31,910 bases of DNA from Stentor coeruleus (Eukaryota > Ciliophora > Heterotrichea > Heterotrichida > Stentoridae), in the NCBI GenBank assembly GCA_001970955.1, contig MPUH01000849.1, forward strand, positions 1 to 31,910. The letters run 5' to 3'. Below the pieces are notes generated by a model, which was given only the letters and a program-made list of their open reading frames with translations, made no database searches and had not been told where the DNA came from. Below are positions 18,835-27,621 of the stretch, piece after piece. A program made the translations under genes and the position numbers. Each line of letters begins with the position of its first letter. Positions within the stretch are counted from its first letter, which is position 1.

Positions 18835-20622
18835 ATGTCAACTGATTTCATACCTAACTCAGACAGACCAGTCTCAGTCAGTGAGTCTTCTGATAAGCCA
18901 TCAAACAAAGCTGATAGATCGAAAAGTCCAAGTAGTGATAAAGTTTCATCAAGTTCTAAGCCTAGCAAGCATTCTAAAAAAAGTTCTCGCTCCAGCTCAG
19001 ACCATAACCTCCCTGTCAAAGAAACCCCAAACATCCAGCTTTTAACCCTAATAGCGCCAAAGCCTCCACCAGTCCCCAAACTCATCATCCAAAAGCCTTC
19101 CCAAACTAAATTTTCAATAGAATCCGTATCTCAACATAAAGATCAAATCCACAAACTATATTCTGAATCTAAAAAACTTCACAATAAACTCAAACTCACA
19201 ACCTTACAAAAACTGTTTTCTGATACAATCCATGAACTAAATCTTTTTGCAAACCCTCATCACTTAACTTTATTTACAGAAATCAGTGAAGATCTGGCAA
19301 TGACTAGTAATGTTGATAAACATAACAACAAAAAACCTACAACAATTGAATTAACATTTGAAGAATATTTAGACCTTGTCAAGCTTTGGGGTGAAAAATA
19401 TAACAAATTCCAAGAAACTATGCTTGGTAAACTTTCTGTTACGATAAAAGAATACCAAGATCTCTATGATCTTTATCAGGAATTTCCTGATATTAGTAAA
19501 ATATTACAAGATTTAGTATCTAAATTGAATAAATCTAATGACTCTCAAGGTATGACCTTAAGAAATGATACTGATTTCCAAACCACAATAAAAAAAAACA
19601 TTGAAGAAATCTTCAGTTTCTATGCCAGGGCCCAGAAAATCCAAGGAGCCGCTGATACTTTTGAAGGTCTTGAAAGTAGTAATACAACTTGGAACCTAGG
19701 AAAATTTTTAAAATTTGCCAGCGACTTCAAAATCCTCACAAATAAATTCGAAACAGAACGAGGATTATCAAAAGATCAACTCATAAGTGTATTTAAAAAA
19801 AAAGCTCTTAACTCAAGACTAATGCGAGAAAGTGAATTTATTGATTCCCTTGATAGAATATCTGAAATGTATTATAGTCCTTTTTATGATAAAATCCTTT
19901 GTACTGATTTTGCTTACTTAACCACAGAAGATAAGCGTAAACTTTTATATAAAGTTCTTAGATTTGATGTGGCAAAAAGTTATCATCTTCAAGTTAAAGC
20001 TTTTGCAGCACCGCATACACCAAAAGATAAAGTGAGAATACCACAAAGTGAACCGAAAAAGTACATAAAAGACTATCAACTACCTGATTCAATAGTCAAA
20101 CAAGTTGAGAACTGGAAAATGAAACGTGCTAAAGTTAACAACTCAACTCCTCCAATAATAAGGCCTAAACTCGCTTTGTCATCTAAAAAAATCGACACTT
20201 CTCGTAAAAGCACAAATGATTTACCTGCTCCAATTGAAGGATATGCTTGGAGAATGAAAAAGTCACAGAAATCATCAGGAACAACACCTGTTGATATAAA
20301 AATCTTACCTAGTAAAGAGAATATTATAACACCAAATACTGAAAATGGACTTGTGACACCATCATCGTCTAAAAATTTTAAATCTGGGACTAATGTTTTA
20401 ACTATTAAAGCTTTGACGAATTTGGAGTATAATGATATTGATAGTGATAATGAGCTACAAAAACTTATATCGGATGATAAAGATGAGTATTTTGATAAAC
20501 TTTATGGGATAGAGCCTAAATTGCAGAGTATTATGAAAATGCATGAAGAAAAAATAGCTAAGGGGCAGAAAGTTGTGGAGAAGTCCAAAATACTGGATAA
20601 GAAACTTTATGCTAAACCTTAG
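18835..20622 (+). CDS. Serine-rich helical protein, unknown
   Basis: This is a 595-residue protein with no family I can name with confidence. Residues 1-65 are Ser/Lys/Pro-rich and disordered (SKSPSSDKVSSSSKPSKHSK). Residues ~95-400 are mainly helical. One part, ~285-350 (LGKFLKFASDFKIL ... LSKDQLISVFKKKA ... ESEFIDSLDRISEMYY), has the helix-loop-helix rhythm of degenerate EF-hand or p25-alpha-like (TPPP) modules, but no intact calcium loop is present. The C-terminal third is basic and disordered, with a short Lys/Glu helix at the end. A microtubule-associated role would fit a TPPP-like module, but this is inference. It starts at the ATG at 18835; a stop lies close upstream. It ends in TAG. 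Confidence 0.65.
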   Translation: MSTDFIPNSDRPVSVSESSDKPSNKADRSKSPSSDKVSSSSKPSKHSKKSSRSSSDHNLPVKETPNIQLLTLIAPKPPPVPKLIIQKPSQTKFSIESVSQHKDQIHKLYSESKKLHNKLKLTTLQKLFSDTIHELNLFANPHHLTLFTEISEDLAMTSNVDKHNNKKPTTIELTFEEYLDLVKLWGEKYNKFQETMLGKLSVTIKEYQDLYDLYQEFPDISKILQDLVSKLNKSNDSQGMTLRNDTDFQTTIKKNIEEIFSFYARAQKIQGAADTFEGLESSNTTWNLGKFLKFASDFKILTNKFETERGLSKDQLISVFKKKALNSRLMRESEFIDSLDRISEMYYSPFYDKILCTDFAYLTTEDKRKLLYKVLRFDVAKSYHLQVKAFAAPHTPKDKVRIPQSEPKKYIKDYQLPDSIVKQVENWKMKRAKVNNSTPPIIRPKLALSSKKIDTSRKSTNDLPAPIEGYAWRMKKSQKSSGTTPVDIKILPSKENIITPNTENGLVTPSSSKNFKSGTNVLTIKALTNLEYNDIDSDNELQKLISDDKDEYFDKLYGIEPKLQSIMKMHEEKIAKGQKVVEKSKILDKKLYAKP

Positions 20623-21530
20623 TTTAATTTGTTAATAATATAAAGTGAGTTTTTTTTTTTTGGATAAGGTGATAAAGTGTTAGGAAGGAGGAATTATGAT
20701 TAGAAATGATTGTATAGGTTAGTATTAATTGGCAAAGACTTCATAATAATAAAGTATTAACCTAATGATAGCTTCTTTTAACTATAATTTTTTGACACTG
20801 GTGCTACCCTTATTAGTAAATTTAACAAAAAACTCCGCCCAGAAGCAATACTAAAATAATCTGTATAAGCCTAGATCATAACAAAGACGACTTTGACAGG
20901 AAAACAAAAATTATATATTTGCTGTTAATTCCATACAAAAAAACAAGTAAACGCAAATAATCCATCATTGCAGAATTACTAAACTACCTAGTTTGCATTG
21001 GTAGATAAAAACTCTCAAATTTTTATAATAAATTGCAGAAAAGATCTAATAAAAATTAGACAAAACTTTAGCAGACAATTATCCAAGTCTTATATAAAAA
21101 AATACAGGAAGTTTATTAACTTCTACTAAAAATTAACATCATAATAAATTCAACATTCTCAAAACCTACACACATAATTCACTAAACCATCTAAAATCCT
21201 GCATATTTTCTCCTACCACATTAAAATTGCAAAATTATAAAATTCTCTTCCAAAATTATAAAATTCTTCAAAGCATCTCCTCCCTAAAACTTGTTTATCC
21301 ATATTCCCATAAATTTCACCTAATATCCAAAACCTCCATCCTCAAAAATCCTTCCTAAAACACAAAAAATTCTTTACTAAAACCCAAATTTCTAACTTCA
21401 TCACCCACAATTACCAATAAAATCCTTCTTCAAACCTCCTAATCCTCCTATTCCTTCAACCATATCCCCAAAGCTACTCTTAAAAAAATCCCTCAAAAAT
21501 CCCTTCAAAGGCGAATAAATACATAAAAAA
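20623..21530. other. Spacer upstream of the lipid kinase
   Basis: The first 80 bases are G-rich. From about 21150 on it is strongly C/A-rich with repeated CCTAAAAC/AATCCTC words. A near-exact short tandem CAAAATTATAAAATTCT occurs at about 21230-21268. No gene seen. Confidence 0.5.
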
Positions 21531-22799
21531 ATGGAAGTGAGTATGGAGTCCACATTCCTGTCAAGTATTGAAGAGAAAGTCCTCTACTCAGAAATCGTCA
21601 AGCTAAAAAAACGCACTTGTATTTTAGCAATAACCGAACAAAGAATGATTCTCAATTACTGTAAGTCAACAAAAGACTGCCCTTGGACTGACGTAATCGG
21701 GGCTATAATCTTGAATCCAGGTAAAAAACATAAAAAAGTCCATGTGGTCTGGTACAAAAAAGTAAACCAAACAAGGAAAATCAAAAAATTCGACCTAGTA
21801 AGCGAAGACCCTGAAAAACTAATAAAATATCTTCAAGGCATGGCATATACATACAATCTACCAGAAGTTTATGAATCCAGTTATATAAAAAGGTTTAAAG
21901 TAATTATAAATCCAAATAGCGGAAGAGGGCTTTCAAGACGTATCTGGGCACAAGTCGCTGACCTTTTTGAAGTATGTGAAGTAAGCATTTCATATACAGA
22001 AAGGAGAAATCATGCTACTGAAATTGTCACTGAATTAGTTCTTACAGATTATGATGGGCTTATTGTTGTTAGTGGTGATGGTTTAGTTCATGAGGTTATA
22101 AATGCAATATGTAAAAGAGATGATGGAGATTTAGCTAGGATGTTTCCTGTAAGTGTTATTCCAGCTGGTTCTGCTAATGCTTTAGCTCAAGTTATATGTG
22201 ATAAAAGTGGGGAAAAAGTTACTCCAGAAAATTGTGCGCTTATTGCTATAAAAGGGAGGAGTAGTCCTTTTGATATTTCATTGGTTAAATTTGCATCAGG
22301 GAGTATTGTGTATAGTTTTCTTAGTATTTTTTGGGCGTTTATTGCTGATGTTGATATTGGCAGTGAGAATTGCAGGTGTTGTGGGGCCTGTAGGTTTGAC
22401 CTTTATGGATTCTGGAGAGTTTTAGCGCTTAGGAGGTACTCAGGGACTATTACTTGGGATGAAGGGGAATATACAGGGAATATAGTATATTTTAATGCTT
22501 GCAATACTCCGTATATAGGTGAAGGTATGCACAATGCTCCAAATGCTCAAATCAATGATGGGATGAATGATTTACTCTTGTTAGGTGATGTTGGGAGAAT
22601 GGCTTTAGTTAGAGTTTTATTACGACAAGATGCTGGGACACATTTAAGCTCTCCTGATTTGAAGTACATCAAAACAAAAAAATGGACGCTTGATCCAGGG
22701 CAAAGACCAGGGATTCTGAGTATTGATGGGGAGTTGTTTAATTCAGAACCAATTGAAGTTGAATGTTTACAAAACTATGCTACGGTGTTTTTGCTATAA
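21531..22799 (+). CDS. Sphingosine/ceramide kinase-type lipid kinase
   Basis: This 422-residue protein belongs to the DAGK-catalytic superfamily, closest to sphingosine kinase, which makes sphingosine-1-phosphate from sphingosine and ATP. An N-terminal PH-like region spans ~15-105. The catalytic domain begins with FKVIINPNSGRG (~122-133), followed by the nucleotide/catalytic motif SGDGLVHEVIN (~181-191; usual SGDGL.HEV.NGL). Next is IPAGSANALA (~210-219; usual P.GSGNALA, so one Gly is Ala here). The sphingosine-kinase-like block is FWAFIADVDIGSE with RYSG, and the C-terminal DGE motif is SIDGELF (~397-403). A Cys cluster, ENCRCCGACRF, is unusual. Length suits a compact SPHK1-like enzyme. It starts at the first ATG; another ATG lies five codons in. 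It ends in TAA and is convergent with the pseudokinase. Ceramide kinase remains possible. Confidence 0.88.
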   Translation: MEVSMESTFLSSIEEKVLYSEIVKLKKRTCILAITEQRMILNYCKSTKDCPWTDVIGAIILNPGKKHKKVHVVWYKKVNQTRKIKKFDLVSEDPEKLIKYLQGMAYTYNLPEVYESSYIKRFKVIINPNSGRGLSRRIWAQVADLFEVCEVSISYTERRNHATEIVTELVLTDYDGLIVVSGDGLVHEVINAICKRDDGDLARMFPVSVIPAGSANALAQVICDKSGEKVTPENCALIAIKGRSSPFDISLVKFASGSIVYSFLSIFWAFIADVDIGSENCRCCGACRFDLYGFWRVLALRRYSGTITWDEGEYTGNIVYFNACNTPYIGEGMHNAPNAQINDGMNDLLLLGDVGRMALVRVLLRQDAGTHLSSPDLKYIKTKKWTLDPGQRPGILSIDGELFNSEPIEVECLQNYATVFLL

Positions 22800-23311
22800 G
22801 ATTATATAGAGATATGTAGAAATTAGTAACTTAGTTGGATTTTTATAGTTAAAATAGAGTAAATTGGAGTTTTGGTAAAGCTTTTTTTGTGAAGATTATG
22901 ATGATTTGTAAAGGTTTTTAGAGTTTTTTGGAGTTTTTTGTAATTTGATTTAAAAGAGAATAAATTAGAATAGTCCTTTATGTGAAATTTAGAATAAAAC
23001 TTAAATTTTTCTAGGCTTTTATGGAATTTTATAAGGTTAAGAGGCATTTTGGGTTTGTGGGAGATAGATTAAGAAGAGTTATTTTAAGAAAGAATCTGGG
23101 CATTGATGGGATATCTACAACAACCACAATTCACATAAAAAAACTAACCAAAAAAACATATATAAAAATCCTTAACATCCACACCATAAACTACTAATAA
23201 ACTAAAAATCCTCAAATAACCACATCTTTTTTCTTAAACCTAAACCTAAGCCTACCAAATAACCCTAAGCCAATCCTCAAACTTAAAAAACTTATATATT
23301 ATTAATAAACT
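22800..23311. other. Convergent spacer with sharp skew switch
   Basis: Positions 22800-23100 are G/T-rich and 23110-23311 C/A-rich, with CCTAAACCTAAGCC and AACCCTAAGCC near 23240-23275. It joins the 3' ends of the lipid kinase and pseudokinase genes. The 74-codon minus-strand frame at 22823-23047 has low-complexity F/K/L content and is not supported. Confidence 0.5.
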
Positions 23312-24379
23312 TCAACATTTTACAAACTTCTTCAACTCCTCAAAAGCATACTTTCTAATATTTCCCTCAGTCAATGAAAAAACTTCCCCATTCCAATCAA
23401 ACCTCTCCAGCACAGGCTCAGTATCTTCTTCAAAAAACAAATCATTAAAATACTGACTCCTCAAGCATTCTAATACCGTAGCCCTTTTCCTAGGGTCAAA
23501 AACTAGCATTTTTTCCAACAAAGCATGAGCCTCACTAGATGCATTAGGAAAAATTGTCCTCCATTCTTTTTTTTCCTGTACCGGAAGTTCATTAATAAAC
23601 CTAATTGCATTAGGATTTTCTATAAAATCAAGATCTTGAGCTTTAGGTGTCCCAATAATGTTTATGATTCTTTTTATCTGATCTGTATAATCACGTCCAG
23701 GAAATAAAGGCGTCCTTCCTATCATTTCTGCAAAAATACACCCAAGGCTCCAAACTTCGATTTTTTCATTATAACTAGTTCTTGCTAGTATCAATTCTGG
23801 AGCCCGATACCAACGATTATTCACATAATCTTCAATATCTTCTATATAACCCATTTTTTTAGCATTATTTAAATGGGATATTTTTAAATCACAATTTTGG
23901 TTTAGAAGCAAAGCTGTAGGTTTTAAGGCACCATGGATAACATCTACTGAGTGAAGATAATAAATACCTTTAAGGGCTTGATACATGAAATATTGATAAT
24001 GTTCATTTGATAAGGTTTGACTAGAATGTAAAATTTGATAAAGGTCAGTATCTAGATTTTCTGTTATTATGTAAAGGTCAATAGAATTTGATTGAGGGTA
24101 AATGTTCATATTATGGATTTGGATAATGTTTTCATGGTCTAAGGTACGAAGAAGACGGATTCTGAGTAAGATACGATTGGCTTCGTAAAGGTCGGAAGTG
24201 AAGTCTTTGATTTTTTCAATAGAAACTTTTTTGCCCATGAGTTTATCATAGGCCATTGCTGAGCTCACAGATAATCTTTGTGGAAAAACTGTTATGAACT
24301 CGTATCGGTCATCTACAATATAAGTTATCCCAGAACAATTAAACCTAACTTTTCCTTCTGGTATTGGCTCTTCTTGCAT
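23312..24379 (-). CDS. MAPK-derived pseudokinase
   Basis: The 355 residues cover a full MAP kinase fold, including the MAPK C-terminal extension (ERFDWN ... IRKYAFEELKKF). The lobe scaffold is kept: NNRWYRAPE, KIEVWSLGCIFAEM, PLFPGRDYTDQI, IIGTP and MLVFDPRKRAT. An acidic common-docking-like patch is also kept (FFEEDTEP). Every catalytic position is changed. The glycine loop is absent. VAIKKI became VSIEKI (Lys to Glu55). HRDLKPSN became HGALKPTA (Asp to Ala151, Asn to Ala156). DFG became HLN (169-171). The activation-loop TxY reads EDY (183-185), with Glu where Thr is phosphorylated in MAPKs. The frame is intact and ends in TGA, so this is a maintained protein, not decay. It probably acts as a scaffold or decoy docking MAPK partners. 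Only 46 bases separate it from DONSON upstream. Confidence 0.88.
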   Translation of the reverse strand: MQEEPIPEGKVRFNCSGITYIVDDRYEFITVFPQRLSVSSAMAYDKLMGKKVSIEKIKDFTSDLYEANRILLRIRLLRTLDHENIIQIHNMNIYPQSNSIDLYIITENLDTDLYQILHSSQTLSNEHYQYFMYQALKGIYYLHSVDVIHGALKPTALLLNQNCDLKISHLNNAKKMGYIEDIEDYVNNRWYRAPELILARTSYNEKIEVWSLGCIFAEMIGRTPLFPGRDYTDQIKRIINIIGTPKAQDLDFIENPNAIRFINELPVQEKKEWRTIFPNASSEAHALLEKMLVFDPRKRATVLECLRSQYFNDLFFEEDTEPVLERFDWNGEVFSLTEGNIRKYAFEELKKFVKC

Positions 24380-24386
24380 TATGAAT

Positions 24387-24397
24387 ATTTATATAAA
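24387..24397 (-). promoter_or_regulatory. TATA-like element of the pseudokinase gene
   Basis: On the coding strand TTATATAAATATT lies 8-18 bases before the ATG at 24377-24379, inside the 46-base gap to the DONSON stop. If it is a promoter, the pseudokinase has its own transcript despite the tight packing. Confidence 0.4.
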
Positions 24398-24425
24398 TTA
24401 TATTCAATACTCCCAATAATATTAG

Positions 24426-25457
24426 TTAATTAATAATATCATACATACTAAGACTTTTCCTAACAATTTTTGTAGGCATCATTCCAGGAAGGTTTGACGA
24501 CCCTGACTCTGCAACCAATTCCACAACAAAAGTATTTTGTGTTTTCTCAAGTACAAAACACATCCTTTTTATCATATCACAAGTAATACTTCCTGCAAAC
24601 CCAAGTTTATATTGTTTCTGTACTGTTTCAAACGGGTTATATGATTCACAGTTAAAAATCACATTCAAATTCTTAAATGCTCCATTCAAAAACACACATG
24701 GTGATACAATTTTATTTTCCCCATAACTATTAACAAGATAGTTATAAAATGCTTGTACCGATTTCCCATCAATCCTAAGCACAGTAATTTTTTTCTTTTC
24801 CCTGACCTTAAAATTCTCATTTTCTGGTTCTTCTTGTGGAATATTAACTAAAAATTTCCTCAAATTTGTTATAAGTTGCGTTGTAGGATTTGCTATATAG
24901 ACTACAGGTTTTTGTGATTCCCAATTGAAAACAATGTAAAACCTTCTGAAGACCACATGGAAAAAATTGCATTTTTTGTTAGCAAACATATAATAAATGT
25001 TTCTAATTGTCGGCATCCAGTCGCTTTCACTCATATTTTCACATCCCCAATAAGATATAGATGAGTAAATTGCTCTACAGGGTAAAGGGCTTATAATACC
25101 TTGACTAGCTTCAATCATAGAACTCACTTCAAGTTCAGAGTCTATGTTTTTAAGCCATTCAAAGCTTTCGGGTGAAGTGATCGTCACTTCTTTACAAAGA
25201 CTTGTCCATTGAGGTAAAGTTTCTAAGGAATTAAGGTTGAGAATGTCTTTTGAGTTTTGGGCTTTAGGTTGAGAGGCTGGGATTTTAGAGTAGAGTTTGT
25301 CTAGTTGGCTTCGGAATGTAGACTCGTTTGAAACTTTTGATGTGTCTGTGACTAGGCTGGATGGATGAGGTAAGTCTGCTTCGAGATCTACTTCAATGAT
25401 TTCGCTAGCGTCTAGATTTTTTAACCACTCTAGGCTCCTTGGCTTGTTGTCTTTCAT
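24426..25457 (-). CDS. DONSON homologue (replication initiation factor)
   Basis: The C-terminal two thirds follow the DONSON (downstream neighbour of Son) pattern, a factor that helps load GINS to build the CMG helicase. Segments in order: SDWMPTIRNIYYMF (human DWSVSFTSLYNLL), CNFFHVVFRRFYIVF (CPYFYVCTYQFTVLF), IANPTTQLITNLRKFL (ISPTTRGLREAM), TVLRIDGKSVQAFYNYLVNS (VLVKGINTFTLLNFLINS) and SPCVFLNGAFKNLNV (SPVAFRGATMQ). Then come KLGFAGSITCDMIKRMCFVL ([20 protein letters not shown]) and a final RKSLSMYDII (RNVVLRDYIY). An upstream in-frame ATG at 25493 would add 12 residues. I prefer the ATG at 25455-25457 because the sequence before it is A-rich like other starts here, whereas 25493 follows a G/C-rich stretch. 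The protein is 343 residues, short against ~566 in human. It ends in TAA. Confidence 0.75.
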   Translation of the reverse strand: MKDNKPRSLEWLKNLDASEIIEVDLEADLPHPSSLVTDTSKVSNESTFRSQLDKLYSKIPASQPKAQNSKDILNLNSLETLPQWTSLCKEVTITSPESFEWLKNIDSELEVSSMIEASQGIISPLPCRAIYSSISYWGCENMSESDWMPTIRNIYYMFANKKCNFFHVVFRRFYIVFNWESQKPVVYIANPTTQLITNLRKFLVNIPQEEPENENFKVREKKKITVLRIDGKSVQAFYNYLVNSYGENKIVSPCVFLNGAFKNLNVIFNCESYNPFETVQKQYKLGFAGSITCDMIKRMCFVLEKTQNTFVVELVAESGSSNLPGMMPTKIVRKSLSMYDIIN

Positions 25458-26313
25458 TTTTAAGTTTATTATTTTAGCGGTATAAATTAACATACCCGCT
25501 AAGGGGGGTTTATGGTATTGCTGATAAAATCAGACCTTGAAATTATTGAAAAATAATCCTTACCCTTATAAAATCATATTTTAAAACAAAATATCTAATC
25601 ATATCTTAACTTCAAGTATTCATTCATATTTATATCACAGGCTAGCAGTATATAAGATTTCACTAGCAGGTTTAAAAATCTTTTTTATATTATTTTACTT
25701 TGATAGTGACAAGAAAAATTCAGCATTACTTCTGAAGGTTCTTCACTAACTCCAGATCAGCTTCAATATTACATTCGAAAATAATAAATTTCTATGAAAA
25801 TGGGTTTATAATATCAAGAAAACTAAAAGTTCTTATCATTAATGTATACCCGGAAGGTATGACTGATTTTGATATAGGTAAAATCATCAGAGTAGAAAAT
25901 CTAAATAGAAATTCTAGTAAAGACATTGAAGTATTTTACATAATGATGTTTATATATAGGATAGTTAATTATATCAGAATATTATTAAAACTTTTTTTAC
26001 ATAAAAAGTGCATTTTTCTATATACCTTAAACTTTTGTATATAAAAAACCTTGAAAAACCAATCAAACCACTACAAATAAAATCCAGAACAAAAAACTTT
26101 TCAACCTATAACCCTAACCCTATTTTTAAAACCACATAAACTTCCAATTCTTCAATCCTAAATCATATTATCCTCCCTTTATTCCAATTTTCTCTCTACC
26201 AAAAAATTTCCTCACTTTCCAACCCCTCCTTTCTTAATCAAACTTAGCTAACACCCTAACACCTCTAATTTTTTTTAAAAAAATTTAACACTCAATGCTA
26301 CCAATATAAATAA
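25458..26313. other. Divergent spacer between DONSON and Cdh1
   Basis: A G-rich run (GGGGGG at about 25503) begins it, and C/A-rich sequence with AACCCTAACCC (26108) and AACACCCTAACACC (26250) ends it. From about 25737 to 26043 a + strand frame stays open for roughly 100 codons (with LKVLIINVYPEGMTDFDIGK). It matches no family I know, becomes low-complexity toward its end, and is not called as a gene. Confidence 0.45.
26305..26312 (+). promoter_or_regulatory. TATA-like element of the Cdh1 gene
   Basis: TATAAATA ends one base before the ATG at 26314. It is the clearest single example of the motif that recurs before starts in this window. Transcription may start within a few bases of the ATG, or the element may mark an initiator. 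Confidence 0.4.
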
Positions 26314-27621
26314 ATGCAGTTAGATTCACCAACGAAGTCAATTATAAGAAAAGGAAGTCTTAATGAAAACGATAAATACTCCGAGCGTTTTATCCCAAAT
26401 CGAACAAGTCTAACCCTATTAAGTAGTTTTGATAAACTTAGTGATGATAAACTTCTCCTAAACCAAAACTACGACGAGCAAAACGCTGCATACTCAGCTT
26501 TATTACACACTCAATTTTCTCAAGCTCCAAACAGTGTTTTGTTCCGTAAAAATCTATTCAAATTTTCTACTGAAAATCCAGGTAAAGAAAATCAAGTCAC
26601 AGAATTAGCCAATGAAGAAATTTTTTCCCCATTAAAATCCCAGAGAAAAATCCCAAAATCCCCTTTTAAAGTTCTCGATGCCCCAGCGCTACAAGACGAT
26701 TTCTATCTGAACTTACTAGACTGGTCATGTGGAAATCAATTAAGCGTCGGTTTAGGTTCCTGTGTTTATATATGGAACGCATCAAATTCAAAAGTTACAA
26801 AACTCTGCGACTTAGGCTTGAATGACTCTGTAACAAGTGTATCTTGGTCACAAAACGGGACTAATATTTCTGTTGGGACTAATAAAGGGACAATACTTTT
26901 ATGGGATGCTCAAAAGTCTAAGTTATTAAGAAGCTTCTCAGGACATACAGGAAGAGTTGGATCTCTTGCATGGAACAACCGTATCCTCACATCAGGTTCT
27001 AGAGATAGGCAGATTTTACATAGAGATATAAGATCAGCTAATGAATCTATAGCTAGATTATATGCACATAAACAAGAAGTATGTGGGCTTAAATGGTCTT
27101 TTGATGAACAACAATTAAGTTCAGGAGGTAATGATAATAAACTTATGCTTTGGAATTTACATTCAACACAACCTGTTTGTAAATTTCCGCAGCATAATGC
27201 TGCGGTCAAAGCTATGGCCTGGTCTCCACATCAATATGGATTATTAGCTTCAGGTGGAGGTACAGCTGATAGGACAATAAGATATTGGAATACTTTAACT
27301 AATGAACAAGTATATTGTGTTGATACTGGGTCACAAGTATGTAATTTGATTTTTTCTAAAAATACTAGGGAACTTGTATCAACACATGGATTTTCATTGA
27401 ATCAGATTATTTTGTGGAAAGATAATGATTTTAGCAAGGTGGCTACTTTGACTGGACATACTTATAGAGTTTTGTATTTGGCGATGAGTCCTGATGGGCA
27501 AACTGTAGTTACTGGGGCTGGAGATGAAACTTTGAGGTTTTGGGAACTTTTTCCAGATTGTAAGAGTCAAGATGGTTGTAGGAAAAATGTGCTTTTGCCT
27601 AGTGCTTATGACTTGCGATGA
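26314..27621 (+). CDS. FZR1: Cdh1/Fizzy-related APC/C activator
   Basis: The 435-residue protein is a WD40 activator of the anaphase-promoting complex, closest to Cdh1/Fzr, which brings substrates to APC/C in late mitosis and G1. The N-terminus has a C-box, SERFIPNR (~23-30; canonical DRFIPSR). It also has CDK-type sites (SPTK, SPLK, SPFK) expected for inhibitory phosphorylation, and a KEN word (GKENQ, ~90-94). The propeller starts with PFKVLDAPALQDDFYLNLLDW and shows seven WD blades with Cdh1-type words: RQILHRDIR, QEVCGLKWS, SGGNDNKLMLWN, AWSPHQYGLLASGGGTADR, DTGSQVCNL, GHTYRVLYLAMSPDGQ and GAGDETLRFW. The C-terminus ends ...LR, a variant of the IR tail that docks on APC/C TPR subunits. The stop is TGA, which fixes the genetic code reading. 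Cdc20 is the alternative, but the blades read as Cdh1. Confidence 0.93.
   Translation: MQLDSPTKSIIRKGSLNENDKYSERFIPNRTSLTLLSSFDKLSDDKLLLNQNYDEQNAAYSALLHTQFSQAPNSVLFRKNLFKFSTENPGKENQVTELANEEIFSPLKSQRKIPKSPFKVLDAPALQDDFYLNLLDWSCGNQLSVGLGSCVYIWNASNSKVTKLCDLGLNDSVTSVSWSQNGTNISVGTNKGTILLWDAQKSKLLRSFSGHTGRVGSLAWNNRILTSGSRDRQILHRDIRSANESIARLYAHKQEVCGLKWSFDEQQLSSGGNDNKLMLWNLHSTQPVCKFPQHNAAVKAMAWSPHQYGLLASGGGTADRTIRYWNTLTNEQVYCVDTGSQVCNLIFSKNTRELVSTHGFSLNQIILWKDNDFSKVATLTGHTYRVLYLAMSPDGQTVVTGAGDETLRFWELFPDCKSQDGCRKNVLLPSAYDLR

Noticed and set aside
25737..26043. About 100 open codons on the + strand
   Set aside because: No recognisable family, a low-complexity end and no start context; could be chance or an old relic.
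26910..27209. 99-codon minus-strand ORF
   Set aside because: It lies wholly opposite conserved WD40 blades of Cdh1.
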